DNA from: Thermococcus sp. 21S9
Lineage (GTDB): Archaea > Methanobacteriota_B > Thermococci > Thermococcales > Thermococcaceae
Direction: 5' to 3'
NCBI RefSeq assembly: GCF_012027635.1
Contig: NZ_SNUS01000001.1
Location: 1,364,001-1,428,000, forward strand
DNA: 64,000 nt
Shown piece by piece: positions 15,957-26,269 of this stretch. The notes below the pieces were generated by a model. The model was not told where the DNA came from. It saw nothing but the letters and a program-made list of their open reading frames with translations, and searched no databases. Position 1 is the first letter of the stretch; each line of letters opens with the position of its first letter. The translations under genes were made by a program, and so were the position numbers.

Positions 15957-16577
15957 ATGAAGCTTGAGGAGTTCATACCCGACGCCAGGACGCGGGAGCT
16001 AATAGAGAGAACGCGCGAGTTCGCGAGGGGCTTCTTCGAGAGAGAAGGGACGCACGGATTCAGCCACGTGGAGAGAGTTTTCAACCTCTGCATGCACATA
16101 GGCAGAGAGGAAGGGGCGGACCTCGAGGTTCTGGCCCTAGCATCGCTTCTCCACGACATAGCGAGACCCCTTGAGGACGCCGGCAAAGTTAAAGACCATG
16201 CTCTGGAGGGCGCTAAGATAGCGAAGCGTTTCCTTCTTGGCGTTGGTTATCCGGAGGAAAAGGCAGAGGCTGTTGCTCATGCAATCGAGGCCCACCGCTT
16301 TTCAAGGGGTCCAGAGCCGAGAACTCTCGAGGCGAAGATACTCAGCGATGCCGACAAGCTCGACGCAATAGGGGCCATAGGAATCGCGCGCGTTTTCATG
16401 TACTCCGGCGAGCACGGCAGAGACATAGAGGCTTCCCTCAGGCACTTTGAGGAGAAGATACTCAAGCTCAAGGATTTAATGTACACCGAAACCGCGAAGC
16501 GCATCGCCGAGGGCAGGCACCGCTTTACCGTTGAGTTCATCGAGAGAATTCGGCGGGAAATCGAAGGCGAGCTTTGA
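15957..16577 (+). CDS. HD-domain metal-dependent phosphohydrolase
   Basis: 206 residues with a complete HD motif set: H in GFSHVERV, the HD pair in ALASLLHDIARP, further His in AVAHAIEAHRF and the final Asp in ILSDADKLDAIGAIG. The spacing matches the YpgQ/YedJ-type nucleotide phosphohydrolases. The substrate is unknown. A CTTTTAAA box at 15918-15925, overlapping the previous stop codon, is a likely promoter 32 bases before the ATG. Confidence 0.88.
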   Translation: MKLEEFIPDARTRELIERTREFARGFFEREGTHGFSHVERVFNLCMHIGREEGADLEVLALASLLHDIARPLEDAGKVKDHALEGAKIAKRFLLGVGYPEEKAEAVAHAIEAHRFSRGPEPRTLEAKILSDADKLDAIGAIGIARVFMYSGEHGRDIEASLRHFEEKILKLKDLMYTETAKRIAEGRHRFTVEFIERIRREIEGEL

Positions 16578-16606
16578 GTTCTTCCCCTTTCGAGCCACAT
16601 AATAAC

Positions 16607-16616
16607 CTTTTTAAAG
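16607..16616 (+). promoter_or_regulatory. TATA box of the KH-domain gene
   Basis: CTTTTTAAAG lies 54 bases before the GTG start. GGAGGTGA at 16658-16665 is a near-perfect ribosome site. Confidence 0.55.
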
Positions 16617-16669
16617 GGCTTCCTGAATTAAGGGTTAGCCCATCAAGGTCATTCTAAGGAGGTGAGAAC

Positions 16670-17182
16670 GTGAAGGCGCCAATCTGTGAGGTTTGTCTCA
16701 AGACCGACGACATTCTCTGCCCCGCTGACGAGAAAAAGCTCCAGGAGGGTATAATCTCCGAGCTGGACGTTAAGGTTGCACGCTTACTCTACAAGCTCCT
16801 CGGCGACGTTGACATCGAGTTCAAGAAGGCCGTCGAGGCTGGAGACCTCATAGTTATTGTTGTCGGAGAGGGAGACGTCCCGATAACCATCGGCAAGGGC
16901 GGAAAGAACATAAAGACCCTCATAAGGGAGCTCGGAAAGCGCGTTAGGGTCATCGAGGGCATGAAGGCGGAATCAACCGATGAGCTCAAGAAGCTCGCCT
17001 CCGACCTGCTCTACCCGGCCGGTGTCTTCGGCGTCAACGTGGTTTACAGGCCCGGCGGAGAGACCTACTACAAGGTCCTCGTCTTCGGCAGGGACCGGAA
17101 GAAGCTCCCGGAGAAGCCCGAGATACTCGAGAGCGTCCTGAGCCAGATAGTCGGGAAGGAAGTCAAGATTTCGTTTGTCTGA
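16670..17182 (+). CDS. KH-domain RNA-binding protein
   Basis: 170 residues. An N-terminal segment with cysteines (C6, C9, C17) precedes a KH domain (about 55-110) with the GKGGKNIK form of the invariant GxxG loop in DVPITIGKGGKNIKTLIREL. The architecture resembles archaeal NusA-like KH proteins involved in RNA binding or transcription elongation. The start is GTG, decided by the strong GGAGGTGA at 16658-16665. The extreme C-terminus (GKEVKISFV) ends the family fold. It is monocistronic or co-transcribed with aspS. Confidence 0.88.
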   Translation: MKAPICEVCLKTDDILCPADEKKLQEGIISELDVKVARLLYKLLGDVDIEFKKAVEAGDLIVIVVGEGDVPITIGKGGKNIKTLIRELGKRVRVIEGMKAESTDELKKLASDLLYPAGVFGVNVVYRPGGETYYKVLVFGRDRKKLPEKPEILESVLSQIVGKEVKISFV

Positions 17183-17261
17183 CCTTTCTCGGGTTTCTTT
17201 GTTTCTCCCCCGTGCATCGAATACCTTTAAAAGCTCGCCCCTACTCCTTCTGGGGATGGCC

Positions 17262-18578
17262 ATGTACAGGACGCACTACTCGAGCGAGATAACCGAGGAA
17301 CTCAACGGCCAGCGCGTTAAAGTGGCCGGCTGGGTGTGGGAAGTCAAGGACTTGGGCGGAATCAAGTTCCTCTGGCTCAGGGACAGGGAGGGAATAGTCC
17401 AGGTTACCGCCCCCAAGAAGAAGGTTGACCCCGAGATATTCAAGCTCATTCCAAAGCTCAACAGCGAAGACGTCGTCGCGGTCGAGGGAATCGTTAACTT
17501 CACGCCCAAGGCGAAGCTCGGCTTTGAGATTCTCCCGGAGAAGCTTGAGGTCCTCAGCAGGGCGGAAACGCCTCTGCCCCTCGACCCGACCGGTAAAGTC
17601 AAGGCCGAGCTCGACACCCGCCTGGACAACCGCTTCATGGACGTCAGAAGGCCCGAGGTAATGGCGATTTTCAAGATACGCTCGAGCGTCTTCAAGGCGA
17701 TAAGGGATTTCTTCCACGAGAACGGCTTCATCGAGATTCACACGCCCAAGATTATAGCTACGGCAACCGAGGGCGGAACCGAGCTCTTTCCGATGAAGTA
17801 CTTCGAGAAAGACGCCTTCTTAGCCCAGAGTCCTCAGCTCTACAAGCAGATTATGATGGCGAGCGGTCTTGACAGGGTTTATGAGATAGCGCCGATTTTC
17901 AGGGCGGAGGAGCACAACACGACGCGCCATTTAAACGAGGCGTGGAGCATTGACGCGGAGATGGCCTTCATCGAGAACGAGGAGGAGGTAATGGAGCTCC
18001 TTGAGAGGCTCGTGGCTCACACAATCAACTACGTCCGCGAGCACAACGCGAAGGAACTCGAAACCCTCAACTTCGAGCTGGAGGAGCCGAAACTGCCCTT
18101 CCCGAGGCTGAGTTACGATAAGGCCCTTGAGATTTTGGCGGACCTCGGGAAGGAAATCCCGTGGGGCGAAGACATAGATACCGAGGGCGAGAGACTTCTC
18201 GGGAAGTACATGATGGAGAGTGAGAACGCTCCGCTCTACTTCCTCTACAGGTACCCGAGCGAGGCCAAGCCATTCTACATAATGAAGTACGACGATAAGC
18301 CGGAAATCTGCAGGGCCTTCGATTTGGAGTACAGGGGCGTCGAGATAACCTCCGGTGGCCAGAGGGAGCACCGCGTTGACGTTCTCGTCGAGCAGATTAA
18401 GGAGAAGGGGCTCAACCCGGAGAGCTTCGAGTTCTACCTCAAGGCCTTCCGCTACGGAATGCCCCCTCACGGTGGCTTCGGCCTCGGAGCCGAGAGGCTG
18501 ATAAAGCAGATGCTCGACCTTCCGAACATCAGAGAGGTTATCCTGTTCCCGAGGGACAGGAAGAGGCTCACACCGTAA
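17262..18578 (+). CDS. aspS: Aspartyl-tRNA synthetase
   Basis: 438 residues, the usual archaeal length. The N-terminal OB-fold anticodon-binding domain ([20 protein letters not shown]) is followed by the class II catalytic core: motif 1 around [15 protein letters not shown], motif 2 [20 protein letters not shown] and motif 3 [13 protein letters not shown]. The flipping-loop and Asp-binding residues look intact. CTTTAAAAG at 17225-17233 is the TATA box, giving a leader of about ten bases. ATG 17262 fits the family's [10 protein letters not shown] start; ATG 17256 is six bases upstream. Confidence 0.97.
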   Translation: MYRTHYSSEITEELNGQRVKVAGWVWEVKDLGGIKFLWLRDREGIVQVTAPKKKVDPEIFKLIPKLNSEDVVAVEGIVNFTPKAKLGFEILPEKLEVLSRAETPLPLDPTGKVKAELDTRLDNRFMDVRRPEVMAIFKIRSSVFKAIRDFFHENGFIEIHTPKIIATATEGGTELFPMKYFEKDAFLAQSPQLYKQIMMASGLDRVYEIAPIFRAEEHNTTRHLNEAWSIDAEMAFIENEEEVMELLERLVAHTINYVREHNAKELETLNFELEEPKLPFPRLSYDKALEILADLGKEIPWGEDIDTEGERLLGKYMMESENAPLYFLYRYPSEAKPFYIMKYDDKPEICRAFDLEYRGVEITSGGQREHRVDVLVEQIKEKGLNPESFEFYLKAFRYGMPPHGGFGLGAERLIKQMLDLPNIREVILFPRDRKRLTP

Positions 18579-18648
18579 GGCCTTTATACCTTCCTCCCTT
18601 TCATTGTGTAGGCAATTGTGTACATATTGGTGTACGGAGGTATGCATA

Positions 18649-20697
18649 ATGAGAAAACTCGTGGCTTTAATCTTGGCGGTACTCGTCTCTTTATCCGCAC
18701 TTCACATCGGGAGTGTCGGTGCGTCGGACATTAAGTACGCCAGTGTCACAGGTATCAGTCTGCCCCTCGGAGGCAGTGCCCAGCTGGGCCCGTACACTGT
18801 TAAGTTCACCGATGCGAGCCTGGACTGGAGTAGCGTGTATCTGACGATAGAGGGCCCCGATGGGAAAATGAGTGACGTTCTGAAGGTTGGCGGTTCGCTT
18901 GCGTATCCGTCAACAGACCCCGATAAGATGCTCCTAAACGTTTCCGTGCTGTGGATTAAGAGTGACTCTAAGTCCGTGCTCATAACGATAAGCTCTCCGC
19001 TCACAAAGCTGTACTCCAGCAAGGCGATACCCGTTGGAACCGAGTTCAGCCTTCCTACAGGGTTCCCCCCAATAAAAATAAAGCTCCAGTCCGCCTCGGA
19101 CACTGACGCGACATTCACGGTTACCATGCCCTACGGCACCACTTACACCCTTGAGATTCCAAAGGGTCAGTCCAGGTCCGTTTCTTACAAGCTCGACGAC
19201 ACCCACACTTACGTTAACTACCTTTCCATCGAGGTCGTCAACACGACCAAGAACAGCGGTGCCGTTATCAACCTCTACGTCCCCAGGGTGGCTTCAACAA
19301 CACTCAAGATAACTGCCCCCGGAGAGGAGACCTCACCAACGGTAACACCGGTTGTTGAGACGACGATTCTTTACAACGACATAATCTACGTTGGGGAGAG
19401 GCTCCCGGTTAAGTACAACGGCACCACCTACTACTTCAAGCTCCTCTCCGTGATTCCCGATATGGCGAGGGTTGAAGTTTACACCCTCAACAAAACCATC
19501 GCAACCTACACCCTCGACGCCGGCGACGTTCCCAAAGCAATCCCCGGAACCCCGTTCCTCGTTGCAATCTCAAAGACCCAACCCGACTACAAGAGGGCTA
19601 TACTCAAGGTCTACGGTCCAATCGACGCTGAGGTCACCCCAATCCTCCGCTCTGCGAAGGTTGTGGCCAACATAACTGCCGTCCCGAAGAAGGTTCTCCT
19701 CGGACAGGACATAGTGCTCTCGATAGGCGTTGAGAACCTTGGCAGGGGCGATGCGTATCAGCTCAACGTCGCGGCACCGATTCCAAACGGGTTCCAGCTC
19801 GTCAGTATGACCAAGAGCTGGCAGATAAAGAACCTCCCCGCCTTTACCAAGCTCCCGATGCTCGTCTACGTCCTCAGGCCGACGAAGGTCGGCAAGTTCG
19901 ACATCGGCAAGGTTCTCGTGACTTACTACGACGACCAGAGCCTTGAGACTGGCAAGATGAAGACCATCTACTCCGCCCCGCTCACTGACATCGAGGTCTA
20001 TGCAATCCCCAAGCTCTCCCTTAACGCCCTCGCCTACAACGGCACCTGGAGCAACTACGTCACCGCTAAGGTGAACAGCACTGTAACGCTCGCCCTGACC
20101 GTTCAGGCCTCGAAGGGCAACCCGACCTACGAGTTCATCCAGAACGCGACGCTGGTGCTTACCTACCCGAAGGCACTGAAGGGTCAAACCGTGCTGAACC
20201 TCGGCACGATAAAGGCCGGCGAGGTTAAGACCGTCAAGGTTCCCCTGCAGGTTCTCGGGGAGAACTTATCCCTCGTAAAGGCTACGCTCAGGTATCTCGA
20301 CCCCCTTGGAAACGCCCACGAGGTTAACTTTGGAACCGTTGCAACCGTGAACAGCATCCCGCCGGAGGTCATTGTCAAGGAAGTAAAGGTCTGGCCCAAG
20401 CCCGAGGAGCTTCCAGCGTACATCAACCAGACCCTCGCGAAGATGGACAACGCCACTCCCATAGCGGAGCAGATACTTACCGTTGCCTCTGCCTACGTTC
20501 CGCAGAAGAAGGAGAGCAACCCCTGGAAACCCCTGGCGATAATCTTCATCCTGGTAACCCTCGTCCTCGCGGGTGTCACGTACAACTACTGGCGCGAACT
20601 CGAGGCCCTCAAGGAGAAAGTCCTGAGGAAGAAGCAGAGGCGCCCGGGAGGACTGCCAAAGAAGGACGAGGAAGAGGCTGAGATAGAGCTACTTTAA
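18649..20697 (+). CDS. Large membrane-anchored surface protein
   Basis: 682 residues with a signal peptide ([20 protein letters not shown]), a long beta-rich exterior and one C-terminal transmembrane helix ([20 protein letters not shown]) followed by a charged cytoplasmic tail rich in Lys, Arg and Glu. The central part (about 350-480) has the repeated NEW3/CARDB-like pattern seen in archaeal S-layer-type proteins ([40 protein letters not shown]), with several N-x-S/T glycosylation sequons. It is a cell-surface protein, perhaps part of the envelope. GGAGGT precedes the ATG by seven bases. The upstream region repeats GTGTAC twice (18619 and 18631). Confidence 0.75.
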   Translation: MRKLVALILAVLVSLSALHIGSVGASDIKYASVTGISLPLGGSAQLGPYTVKFTDASLDWSSVYLTIEGPDGKMSDVLKVGGSLAYPSTDPDKMLLNVSVLWIKSDSKSVLITISSPLTKLYSSKAIPVGTEFSLPTGFPPIKIKLQSASDTDATFTVTMPYGTTYTLEIPKGQSRSVSYKLDDTHTYVNYLSIEVVNTTKNSGAVINLYVPRVASTTLKITAPGEETSPTVTPVVETTILYNDIIYVGERLPVKYNGTTYYFKLLSVIPDMARVEVYTLNKTIATYTLDAGDVPKAIPGTPFLVAISKTQPDYKRAILKVYGPIDAEVTPILRSAKVVANITAVPKKVLLGQDIVLSIGVENLGRGDAYQLNVAAPIPNGFQLVSMTKSWQIKNLPAFTKLPMLVYVLRPTKVGKFDIGKVLVTYYDDQSLETGKMKTIYSAPLTDIEVYAIPKLSLNALAYNGTWSNYVTAKVNSTVTLALTVQASKGNPTYEFIQNATLVLTYPKALKGQTVLNLGTIKAGEVKTVKVPLQVLGENLSLVKATLRYLDPLGNAHEVNFGTVATVNSIPPEVIVKEVKVWPKPEELPAYINQTLAKMDNATPIAEQILTVASAYVPQKKESNPWKPLAIIFILVTLVLAGVTYNYWRELEALKEKVLRKKQRRPGGLPKKDEEEAEIELL

Positions 20698-20709
20698 CCT
20701 TAGTCAATT

Positions 20710-20717
20710 TTTTAAAT
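20710..20717 (+). promoter_or_regulatory. TATA box of pth2
   Basis: TTTTAAAT lies 29 bases before the ATG, so the message is probably leaderless. Confidence 0.55.
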
Positions 20718-20738
20718 CCCTTCCATCCCTTTTCTCCC

Positions 20739-21101
20739 ATGAGCGTGTTCAAGTACAAGCAAGTTATCGTTTCAAGGAAAGATTTGAAGCTCAGCAAGGG
20801 CAAGTTCGCGGTTCAAGTAGCTCACGGCGCAGTAACCGCCACCCTGAAGGCCCAGAAGGAAAAGCCCGAGTGGTTCAGGGCCTGGTTCAACGAGGGACAG
20901 AAGAAGGTCGTCGTCAAGGCCGAGAACCTTGAGGAGTTGTTCCAGCTCAAGGAAAAAGCCGAAAGGCTCGGACTCCCGACGGCGCTCATAAGGGATGCAG
21001 GACTAACGGAGATTCCGCCCGGGACGGTTACTGTTCTCGCCATCGGACCTGGCCCCGAGGAGCTTGTCGATAAGGTTACCGGCCATTTAAAGCTGGTGTG
21101 A
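20739..21101 (+). CDS. pth2: Peptidyl-tRNA hydrolase, archaeal type
   Basis: 120 residues, the standard size of Pth2, which releases tRNA from peptidyl-tRNA dropped by ribosomes. Family motifs: [20 protein letters not shown] (strand 1 and catalytic Lys), QVAHGAVTA, and the C-terminal [20 protein letters not shown] segment with GPGPEE. A leaderless start follows the TATA box at 20710. truD begins 3 bases after the stop, so both RNA-processing genes share a transcript. Confidence 0.96.
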   Translation: MSVFKYKQVIVSRKDLKLSKGKFAVQVAHGAVTATLKAQKEKPEWFRAWFNEGQKKVVVKAENLEELFQLKEKAERLGLPTALIRDAGLTEIPPGTVTVLAIGPGPEELVDKVTGHLKLV

Positions 21102-21104
21102 GTC

Positions 21105-22352
21105 ATGGACTACCGCGAGTTTTTTTCTCAGTTCCGGCACCTGAGCGAGAAGCCGGGGATAGGTGGTAGAATCAAAGCCCTTCCCGAGGACTTCGTTGTC
21201 ATTGAGGAACCTCTCCCCCAAATCTTTGGGGGAATGAAGCACGCGATTTTCCTCCTCAAAAAGCGCAACTGGGACACGATGGCAGTTATCAAGGAAATCG
21301 CCAAGCGCGCCGGGATAAGCCACCGCGATATAGGTTTCGCCGGAACTAAAGACAGGCACGCGGTAACCTATCAGTACATAAGCGTGCCAGCGGAGGCTAA
21401 GGAGAAAGTTGAGTCGGTTCAAATCCGGGACGTCGAGCTGAGGTTCGTCTCCTACGGGAGATTCATTAAACTCGGTTACCTGCTCGGCAACAGGTTCAGG
21501 ATAATTGTCAGGGACGTCGGCGAGGACGCCTTTGAAAGGGCCAGGGAGATAATCCGGGAACTCCGCGGGAAAGGGGGCTTCCCCAACTACTTCGGCTACC
21601 AGCGCTTCGGCGAGAGAAGGGTTGTGAACCACCTTATTGGAAAGCTCCTCCTGCAGGGGGAGTTTGAGGAAGCGGCGAGGCTCTTTCTCGGCTACGCCGA
21701 CGGGAGCATGGAGGGCGATGAAGCCAGAAAGAACTTCTGGGAGACGGGCGACGTTGACAGGGCCCTGGAGGAGTTCCCGCGCTTCCTCCGCTACGAGAGA
21801 ACCCTGCTCTACACCTACAAGAAGACAGGAAGCTGGAGAAAGGCTTTCCTCTCGCTCCCGCTCCCGATAATGCGCATCTTCATTCACTCCTACCAGAGCT
21901 ACCTCTTCAACCTCTATCTGTCGAGAAGAATCGAGGAGCTACCGCTCAGTGAACCGCTCGTCGGCGATATCGTGGTTCAGGTGAAGGGTGGCATTCCGTA
22001 CCGCGACAGAACTTATCGAGTCACCGAGACGAACCTCGACTTCGTCCGCGAGAAGGTAAAGAAGGGCGAGGCGATGGTTTCGGGCCCGCTCTTCGGCTTC
22101 GCGATGAGGAGAGCCAGGGGACTTCCGGGCAAACTTGAGGGGGAAATTCTTGAAGAGGAGGGAATAACCCTTGAAACCTTCAAAAAGCTCCCGAAGCCGA
22201 TGGCAGAACCCGGTGGGAGGCGGGAACTTCTAATCCGGCCGGTAGGCATGACCTACGGCTACGTCCCCGGAACCGGAATGTGCTTCCGCTTCTTCCTTCC
22301 TAAGGGGGTTTACGCGACGAGCGTTTTGAGGGAAATCATGAAAGACCATTGA
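21105..22352 (+). CDS. truD: tRNA pseudouridine(13) synthase TruD
   Basis: 415 residues. The TruD catalytic motif [19 protein letters not shown] puts the nucleophilic Asp at residue 83. An insertion domain (about 150-330) is typical of the archaeal and eukaryotic Pus7-like form, and the [20 protein letters not shown] segment is diagnostic. The enzyme isomerises U13 (and in some archaea U35) in tRNA. It follows pth2 by 3 bases. Confidence 0.96.
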   Translation: MDYREFFSQFRHLSEKPGIGGRIKALPEDFVVIEEPLPQIFGGMKHAIFLLKKRNWDTMAVIKEIAKRAGISHRDIGFAGTKDRHAVTYQYISVPAEAKEKVESVQIRDVELRFVSYGRFIKLGYLLGNRFRIIVRDVGEDAFERAREIIRELRGKGGFPNYFGYQRFGERRVVNHLIGKLLLQGEFEEAARLFLGYADGSMEGDEARKNFWETGDVDRALEEFPRFLRYERTLLYTYKKTGSWRKAFLSLPLPIMRIFIHSYQSYLFNLYLSRRIEELPLSEPLVGDIVVQVKGGIPYRDRTYRVTETNLDFVREKVKKGEAMVSGPLFGFAMRRARGLPGKLEGEILEEEGITLETFKKLPKPMAEPGGRRELLIRPVGMTYGYVPGTGMCFRFFLPKGVYATSVLREIMKDH

Positions 22353-22400
22353 AAGCAAAGCCTTATAATCCCGCAACCTTTCCCGTCTTCGGGTGAGAGA

Positions 22401-23141
22401 ATGAGGATTAAGGCGATATCCCTCGACATAGACGGCACGATAACGTACCGCGACAGAACGCTGAGCATCGACGCCCTGAAGGCCATAAGGCTCGCCGAGA
22501 GGCTCGGCGTTCCGGTAATGCTGGTCACAGGGAACTCCGTTCCATTCGCTGAAGCCGCGGCCGTTTTCATAGGAACGAGCGGGCCGGTTATAGCTGAAGA
22601 CGGCGGGGCGCTCTCGCTGAAGGGCGAGGGAACGATGAGGAAGCGCGTTTTTCTAACGGATATGGACGAGGAGTGGATTCTGTGGAGCGAGCTGAAGAAA
22701 CGCCATCCAGAGGCCGAGCTGAGCTACTCGACGATGGAGCGGAAGGCAGGTCTCGTCCTGAGGAGAACGGTTCCCGTTGAGGCTGTCAGGGAAATCATAG
22801 AGGAGTTGGGGCTTAACCTGGTGGCGGTTGATTCGGGCTTCGCAATCCACGTGAAGAAGCCGTGGATTAACAAGGGAACAGGAATAGAGAAGGCTTGCGA
22901 GTTTCTCGGGATAAAGCCCGACGAAGTTGCCCACGTCGGTGACGGTGAGAACGACCTCGATGCCTTTAGAGTTGTCGGCTACCGCGTTGCCATCGCCCAG
23001 GCCCCCGAGAGCCTCAAGCAGAAAGCTGACTACGTTACCAGGAAGCCCTACGGGGACGGCGGGGCTGAGGCGATAATCCACATCCTCAAGAAGTTCGGCT
23101 ACCTGGGTGAGGACGATGAGAATCCGCTGGGCGACCCTTGA
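22401..23141 (+). CDS. Phosphoglycolate phosphatase, archaeal HAD type
   Basis: 246 residues. The HAD nucleophile motif is [11 protein letters not shown] (residues 9-19). The C2-type cap and motif [14 protein letters not shown] match the archaeal phosphoglycolate phosphatase (TA0175-like) family, which clears 2-phosphoglycolate. The last 26 bases overlap the GNAT gene, which makes the C-terminus [11 protein letters not shown]; the proteins are probably coupled. The assignment among Cof-like and PGP HAD proteins is likely but not certain. Confidence 0.88.
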   Translation: MRIKAISLDIDGTITYRDRTLSIDALKAIRLAERLGVPVMLVTGNSVPFAEAAAVFIGTSGPVIAEDGGALSLKGEGTMRKRVFLTDMDEEWILWSELKKRHPEAELSYSTMERKAGLVLRRTVPVEAVREIIEELGLNLVAVDSGFAIHVKKPWINKGTGIEKACEFLGIKPDEVAHVGDGENDLDAFRVVGYRVAIAQAPESLKQKADYVTRKPYGDGGAEAIIHILKKFGYLGEDDENPLGDP

Positions 23142-23949
23142 CGACATTAGAGGAATCGTTGAGCTCCACACCGCTGGAGAAAATGTAAGCGGTACCCTCT
23201 ACGAGCGCTACTCTGCTGGAGGCCCCTGGATGGCCGTTGAGACCCTCGCGATTCACCTCAACAACCTCCTGCTCGATGACCAGCTTGTTGCGGTGGCGGA
23301 GCTCAACGGAAAGGTTGTCGGCGAAGTGGAAGTGCTATTCTCAGAGGAGCCAATCAACTGGGAAATCAGGAGGATAGGGCACGTTGACCTCATAGAGGTT
23401 CACCCCGATTACAGGAGAAAAGGCGTAGGCAGGGCGCTGATGGAGTTCGTTGAGGACGTTGCGAGGGAAAGAGGAGTGGAGATGCTGACGGTTCAGCCTG
23501 AAAAGGAAGCGGAGGGCTTCTACCGTCGCCTTGGGTTTGATATGAAACCCTTTGAGGGGACTACCGTGTGGGTTCCATTGAAGGGGGAGGGAAAGACAGA
23601 ACCCTCTGTCTTTAGCTGGGATGACGTTAAAGAGCTTGAGCTCGTCGCGGGTCGTTTTCAGAGCTCGTACAGCATGTATTTCTCTGCGTTTAAGGACAGC
23701 CTCGCGGGGATACACTACACTGTCGAGTCCGGAAGGGTTGGGGAGTCCTACTACGCGCTCAGGAACTTGCCTGGCAGGGATGGGGTTGCGGTTCTCCTCT
23801 GGGGTAGGGTCGAGGACCTCAAGCCCCTTCTCGGGAGGGCAAGGGCTCTCGGATTCAAACGGGCTCTAACGGCCCTTCCAGGAGAAGTTGAAAGCTTTGG
23901 TGCCGAAAAAATACGAAAAATCAAAATACTCACGAAGGAGCTCACCTGA
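23116..23949 (+). CDS. GNAT-family N-acetyltransferase
   Basis: 277 residues. The acetyl-CoA-binding motif A is [20 protein letters not shown] (about 98-117), followed by a C-terminal [10 protein letters not shown]. The N-terminal 155 residues form the GNAT domain; the last 110 residues are a second, weakly conserved domain that may be a degenerate GNAT. The substrate is unknown. The ATG at 23116 has GGTGAGG upstream. It overlaps the phosphatase gene by 26 bases and the convergent peptidase by 8. Confidence 0.85.
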   Translation: MRIRWATLDDIRGIVELHTAGENVSGTLYERYSAGGPWMAVETLAIHLNNLLLDDQLVAVAELNGKVVGEVEVLFSEEPINWEIRRIGHVDLIEVHPDYRRKGVGRALMEFVEDVARERGVEMLTVQPEKEAEGFYRRLGFDMKPFEGTTVWVPLKGEGKTEPSVFSWDDVKELELVAGRFQSSYSMYFSAFKDSLAGIHYTVESGRVGESYYALRNLPGRDGVAVLLWGRVEDLKPLLGRARALGFKRALTALPGEVESFGAEKIRKIKILTKELT

Positions 23950-25087
23950 GGAACTCCTTGGCGAGCGCCACTTCCATCGCGGTACCGAGGTGAAGGACGT
24001 CCTCATCAACGTCGAACCTCGGGTGGTGTGCCGGATAGATTATTCCCTTTTCCTCGTTTCTGATTCCGAGGGCGAGGAAGGCTCCGGGGACACGCTGGAG
24101 GTAGTACGAAAAGTCCTCTGCACCCATTGAGGGCGGAACCTCTCCATGCCTGAATCCGTACTTTTCTGCCACCGTCCTTGCGAAGTCAGCCATTTCCTTG
24201 TGGTTGATGGTCGGCGGAACGAGTTCAACAATCTCGCTCTTGCTCTCAAGGTTGTGGGCCCTCGCTATGCCCGAAATTATCTCTTCAATCCTCTTCTCGA
24301 TGAGCTTTCCGACTTCCTCGTTGTAGAACCTGAAGGTTCCTTTAAGTTCGGCCTCCTCGGGGATTACGTTGTGCGCCGTTCCCGCGTTGAAGGCTGTGAC
24401 GCTGACCACTGCGGTCTCGAAGGGCGACACGTTCCTGCTAACGATTGTCTGGAGTGCCATCACTGCTTCAGCTCCCGCTGGAATGGGGTCCCTTGCGAAG
24501 TGTGGGTAAGCTCCGTGTCCCCCAAGGCCCCTGAACTTTATCGTGAAGAACCCTGCCCCTGCCAGGAAAGGACCGTCGCGGATTCCAATGACTCCGCTCG
24601 GCAGTTCCATCCACACGTGGAAGCCAAAGATTACATCAACACCGTCAAGGGCGCCTCCCTCAATCATCTTCAAGGCCCCGTTTCCGCCCTCCTCGGCGGG
24701 CTGGAATATTAGCCTGACCCTGCCGTTGAACTCCTCGATGTGCTCGGCGATTATCTTTCCTGCTCCGAGGAGCATGGCCGTATGGGCGTCATGACCGCAG
24801 GCGTGCATCTTTCCGGGAACGCGGGACTTGTAGGGGACGTCGTTCTCCTCCTGAATCGGCAACGCGTCCATATCTGCACGTAACGCTATGGTTTTCTCGC
24901 CCTCGCCGATGTCGGCTATTATCCCAGTTCCAACGCGCTTTATCTTATAACCCCACTCGCGGAGGTTCTCCTCCACAATCTTCGAGGTCCTCTCCTCCTC
25001 GTACTTAAGTTCTGGCCACATGTGGAAGTCCCTGCGCCAGGCTATTATCTGGTCCTTAATCTTCTCGGCTTCCTCAATCGGGTTCAT
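23942..25087 (-). CDS. M20-family amidohydrolase / carboxypeptidase
   Basis: 381 residues. Zinc-site motifs of the M20D type are present: KMHACGHDAHTAMLLG (metal His and Asp), FQPAEEGGNGA (catalytic Glu pair), FGFHVWMELPSG and GAEDFSYY near the C-terminus. Close relatives in Thermococcales are the thermostable carboxypeptidase CpsA and aminoacylase; which activity applies cannot be told from sequence. The ATG at 25087 fits the usual MNPIEEAEKIKDQI start. It is transcribed from a symmetrical TATA box shared with the divergent tRNA genes. Confidence 0.9.
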   Translation of the reverse strand: MNPIEEAEKIKDQIIAWRRDFHMWPELKYEEERTSKIVEENLREWGYKIKRVGTGIIADIGEGEKTIALRADMDALPIQEENDVPYKSRVPGKMHACGHDAHTAMLLGAGKIIAEHIEEFNGRVRLIFQPAEEGGNGALKMIEGGALDGVDVIFGFHVWMELPSGVIGIRDGPFLAGAGFFTIKFRGLGGHGAYPHFARDPIPAGAEAVMALQTIVSRNVSPFETAVVSVTAFNAGTAHNVIPEEAELKGTFRFYNEEVGKLIEKRIEEIISGIARAHNLESKSEIVELVPPTINHKEMADFARTVAEKYGFRHGEVPPSMGAEDFSYYLQRVPGAFLALGIRNEEKGIIYPAHHPRFDVDEDVLHLGTAMEVALAKEFLR

Positions 25088-25166
25088 CCCAATCACCGGT
25101 TCAATGTTGGCAGAGATGCATATTAGCTTTTCGATGGGTATCTGAAAGATGTCCCCGACCGCAAAA

Positions 25167-25174
25167 TTTATAAA
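25167..25174. promoter_or_regulatory. Symmetrical TATA box, divergent promoter
   Basis: TTTATAAA is its own reverse complement and lies 79 bases from the peptidase start and 36 bases from the first tRNA base. It could direct transcription both ways between the two units. Confidence 0.5.
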
Positions 25175-25210
25175 CCCGCCCAGAAAGGAGATAACGGCGT
25201 CACTGGAAGT

Positions 25211-25288
<78 letters not shown>

Positions 25289-25298
25289 TCCTTGGGTT

Positions 25299-25376
25299 GG
25301 GCCCGTGGTCTAGACTGGTTATGACGCCACCCTGACAAGGTGGAGGTCCGGGGTTCGAATCCCCGCGGGCCCACCA
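25299..25376 (+). tRNA. tRNA-Val (GAC)
   Basis: 78 bases including encoded CCA. The acceptor stem GGGCCCG pairs with CGGGCCC. The anticodon stem CCACC/GGUGG closes the loop CUGACAA, giving anticodon GAC (valine GUC and GUU). The T arm is CGGGG-UUCGAAU-CCCCG. It is 10 bases downstream of tRNA-Ala, so the two are probably co-transcribed. No intron. Confidence 0.97.
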
Positions 25377-25419
25377 GTACAGCCCTTTCTGACGAAAGCG
25401 CTGGCGGGGAAATTTTTCT

Positions 25420-25854
25420 GGTGAAAAGTTTCATCAAAATTAGGCATGCTCTTTAAAAGGGTTCATCTCGGGTGGGTTTGCTCCCAAACTCGCCGTTCTC
25501 GAGCGTGTTTCCTCCCGTTAGCGCCCTTCGGGCGCGTTTCGAGTTTAAACACCTTTCCCAAGAGCCCTTATTAAAGCAAACCCAACTCCAACGGGTTACT
25601 TGGGGATGCATGCACTCCTTCCCTGCCCTTTTTGAGAGGGTTTAACTCTTTTGGTCAAGCTTTTCCCAAAAGCTTGCTTGGTGAGTGTTTCACTCTCCAA
25701 ACGGCGTCCGAAGGACGCTAAAAATACGTTGAAACTGTTTCACTGAGCTCCTTTAATGTTAAACTCGCGTTGAAGTTCCCACTTTGAGAGTGCACACCTG
25801 ACTTCTTGCTCTTTGGTGAGAAGGGCGCTCCTTTCGCCAGCCTTTCCCAAGGCT
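25420..25854. other. Gene-free region with many short hairpins
   Basis: About 600 bases between tRNA-Val and rpl37ae hold no supportable gene. Within 25420-25854 there are at least six short hairpins: 25471-25494 (10 pairs with two wobbles, 4-base loop), 25521-25535 (GCGCCC/GGGCGC), 25656-25676 (perfect 9-base stem CAAGCTTTT, loop CCC), 25683-25695 (GAGTG/CACTC), 25704-25718 (GCGTCC/GGACGC) and 25839-25854 (AGCCTT/AAGGCT). Words like AAACTCGC and CCAAAC recur. It could be a structured non-coding RNA, a decayed repeat element or a remnant gene. A CTTTAAAAGG box at 25451 could be a promoter. Confidence 0.5.
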
Positions 25855-25920
25855 GTGCAAAAGCTTCAGCGCAAGGTTTATTAAGAACGAAAAAGCTCGA
25901 TGTCCGTAGTTATGCAAAGG

Positions 25921-25928
25921 TTTATAAA
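25921..25928 (+). promoter_or_regulatory. TATA box of the rpl37ae-rpoP operon
   Basis: TTTATAAA lies 64 bases before the rpl37ae ATG, after an AAAGG stretch. A GGGGTGAT ribosome site follows. Confidence 0.65.
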
Positions 25929-25984
25929 ACGTCCCCGGGAACACTCTCCAGTCTCCGAGAATGCTTAACTTTGGGGTGATGCTC

Positions 25985-26245
25985 ATGGGAAGGACTGTTA
26001 AGGTTGGTTCAGCCGGAAGGTTCGGTCCGAGGTACGGTCTCAAGATTAGAAGAAGGGTCGCGGCCGTTGAGGCCAAGATGAAGCAGAAGCACGTTTGTCC
26101 CGTCTGCGGAAGGAAGGCCGTCAGGAGGATAAGCACCGGCATATGGCAGTGCCAGAAGTGCGGTGCCACCTTCGCCGGCGGTGCCTACCTGCCGACCACT
26201 CCGGCAGGAAAGGTCGCGAAGCGCGTTGTCGCTTCCAAGGCCTGA
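25985..26245 (+). CDS. rpl37ae: 50S ribosomal protein L37Ae (eL43)
   Basis: 86 residues. The start [20 protein letters not shown] and the zinc ribbon C-P-V-C-x14-C-Q-K-C (about 39-60) are diagnostic of eL43, a large-subunit rRNA-binding protein. It is the first gene of the conserved archaeal cluster running to about 31.7 kb. An upstream in-frame ATG at 25961 is rejected in favour of 25985, which follows GGGGTGAT. Confidence 0.97.
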   Translation: MGRTVKVGSAGRFGPRYGLKIRRRVAAVEAKMKQKHVCPVCGRKAVRRISTGIWQCQKCGATFAGGAYLPTTPAGKVAKRVVASKA

Positions 26246-26269
26246 TTCTTTTCCTTTGAGGTGATTCCT

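Noticed and set aside
18619-18636. Two GTGTAC words as an operator of the surface-protein gene
   Set aside because: Only two short copies, as direct repeats rather than a clear palindrome pair; too weak to call a site.
25759-26169. A 136-residue minus-strand reading frame opposite the start of rpl37ae
   Set aside because: It lies opposite a certain ribosomal protein gene, has no ribosome site, and its composition is that of the reverse of GC-rich coding DNA and the hairpin region.
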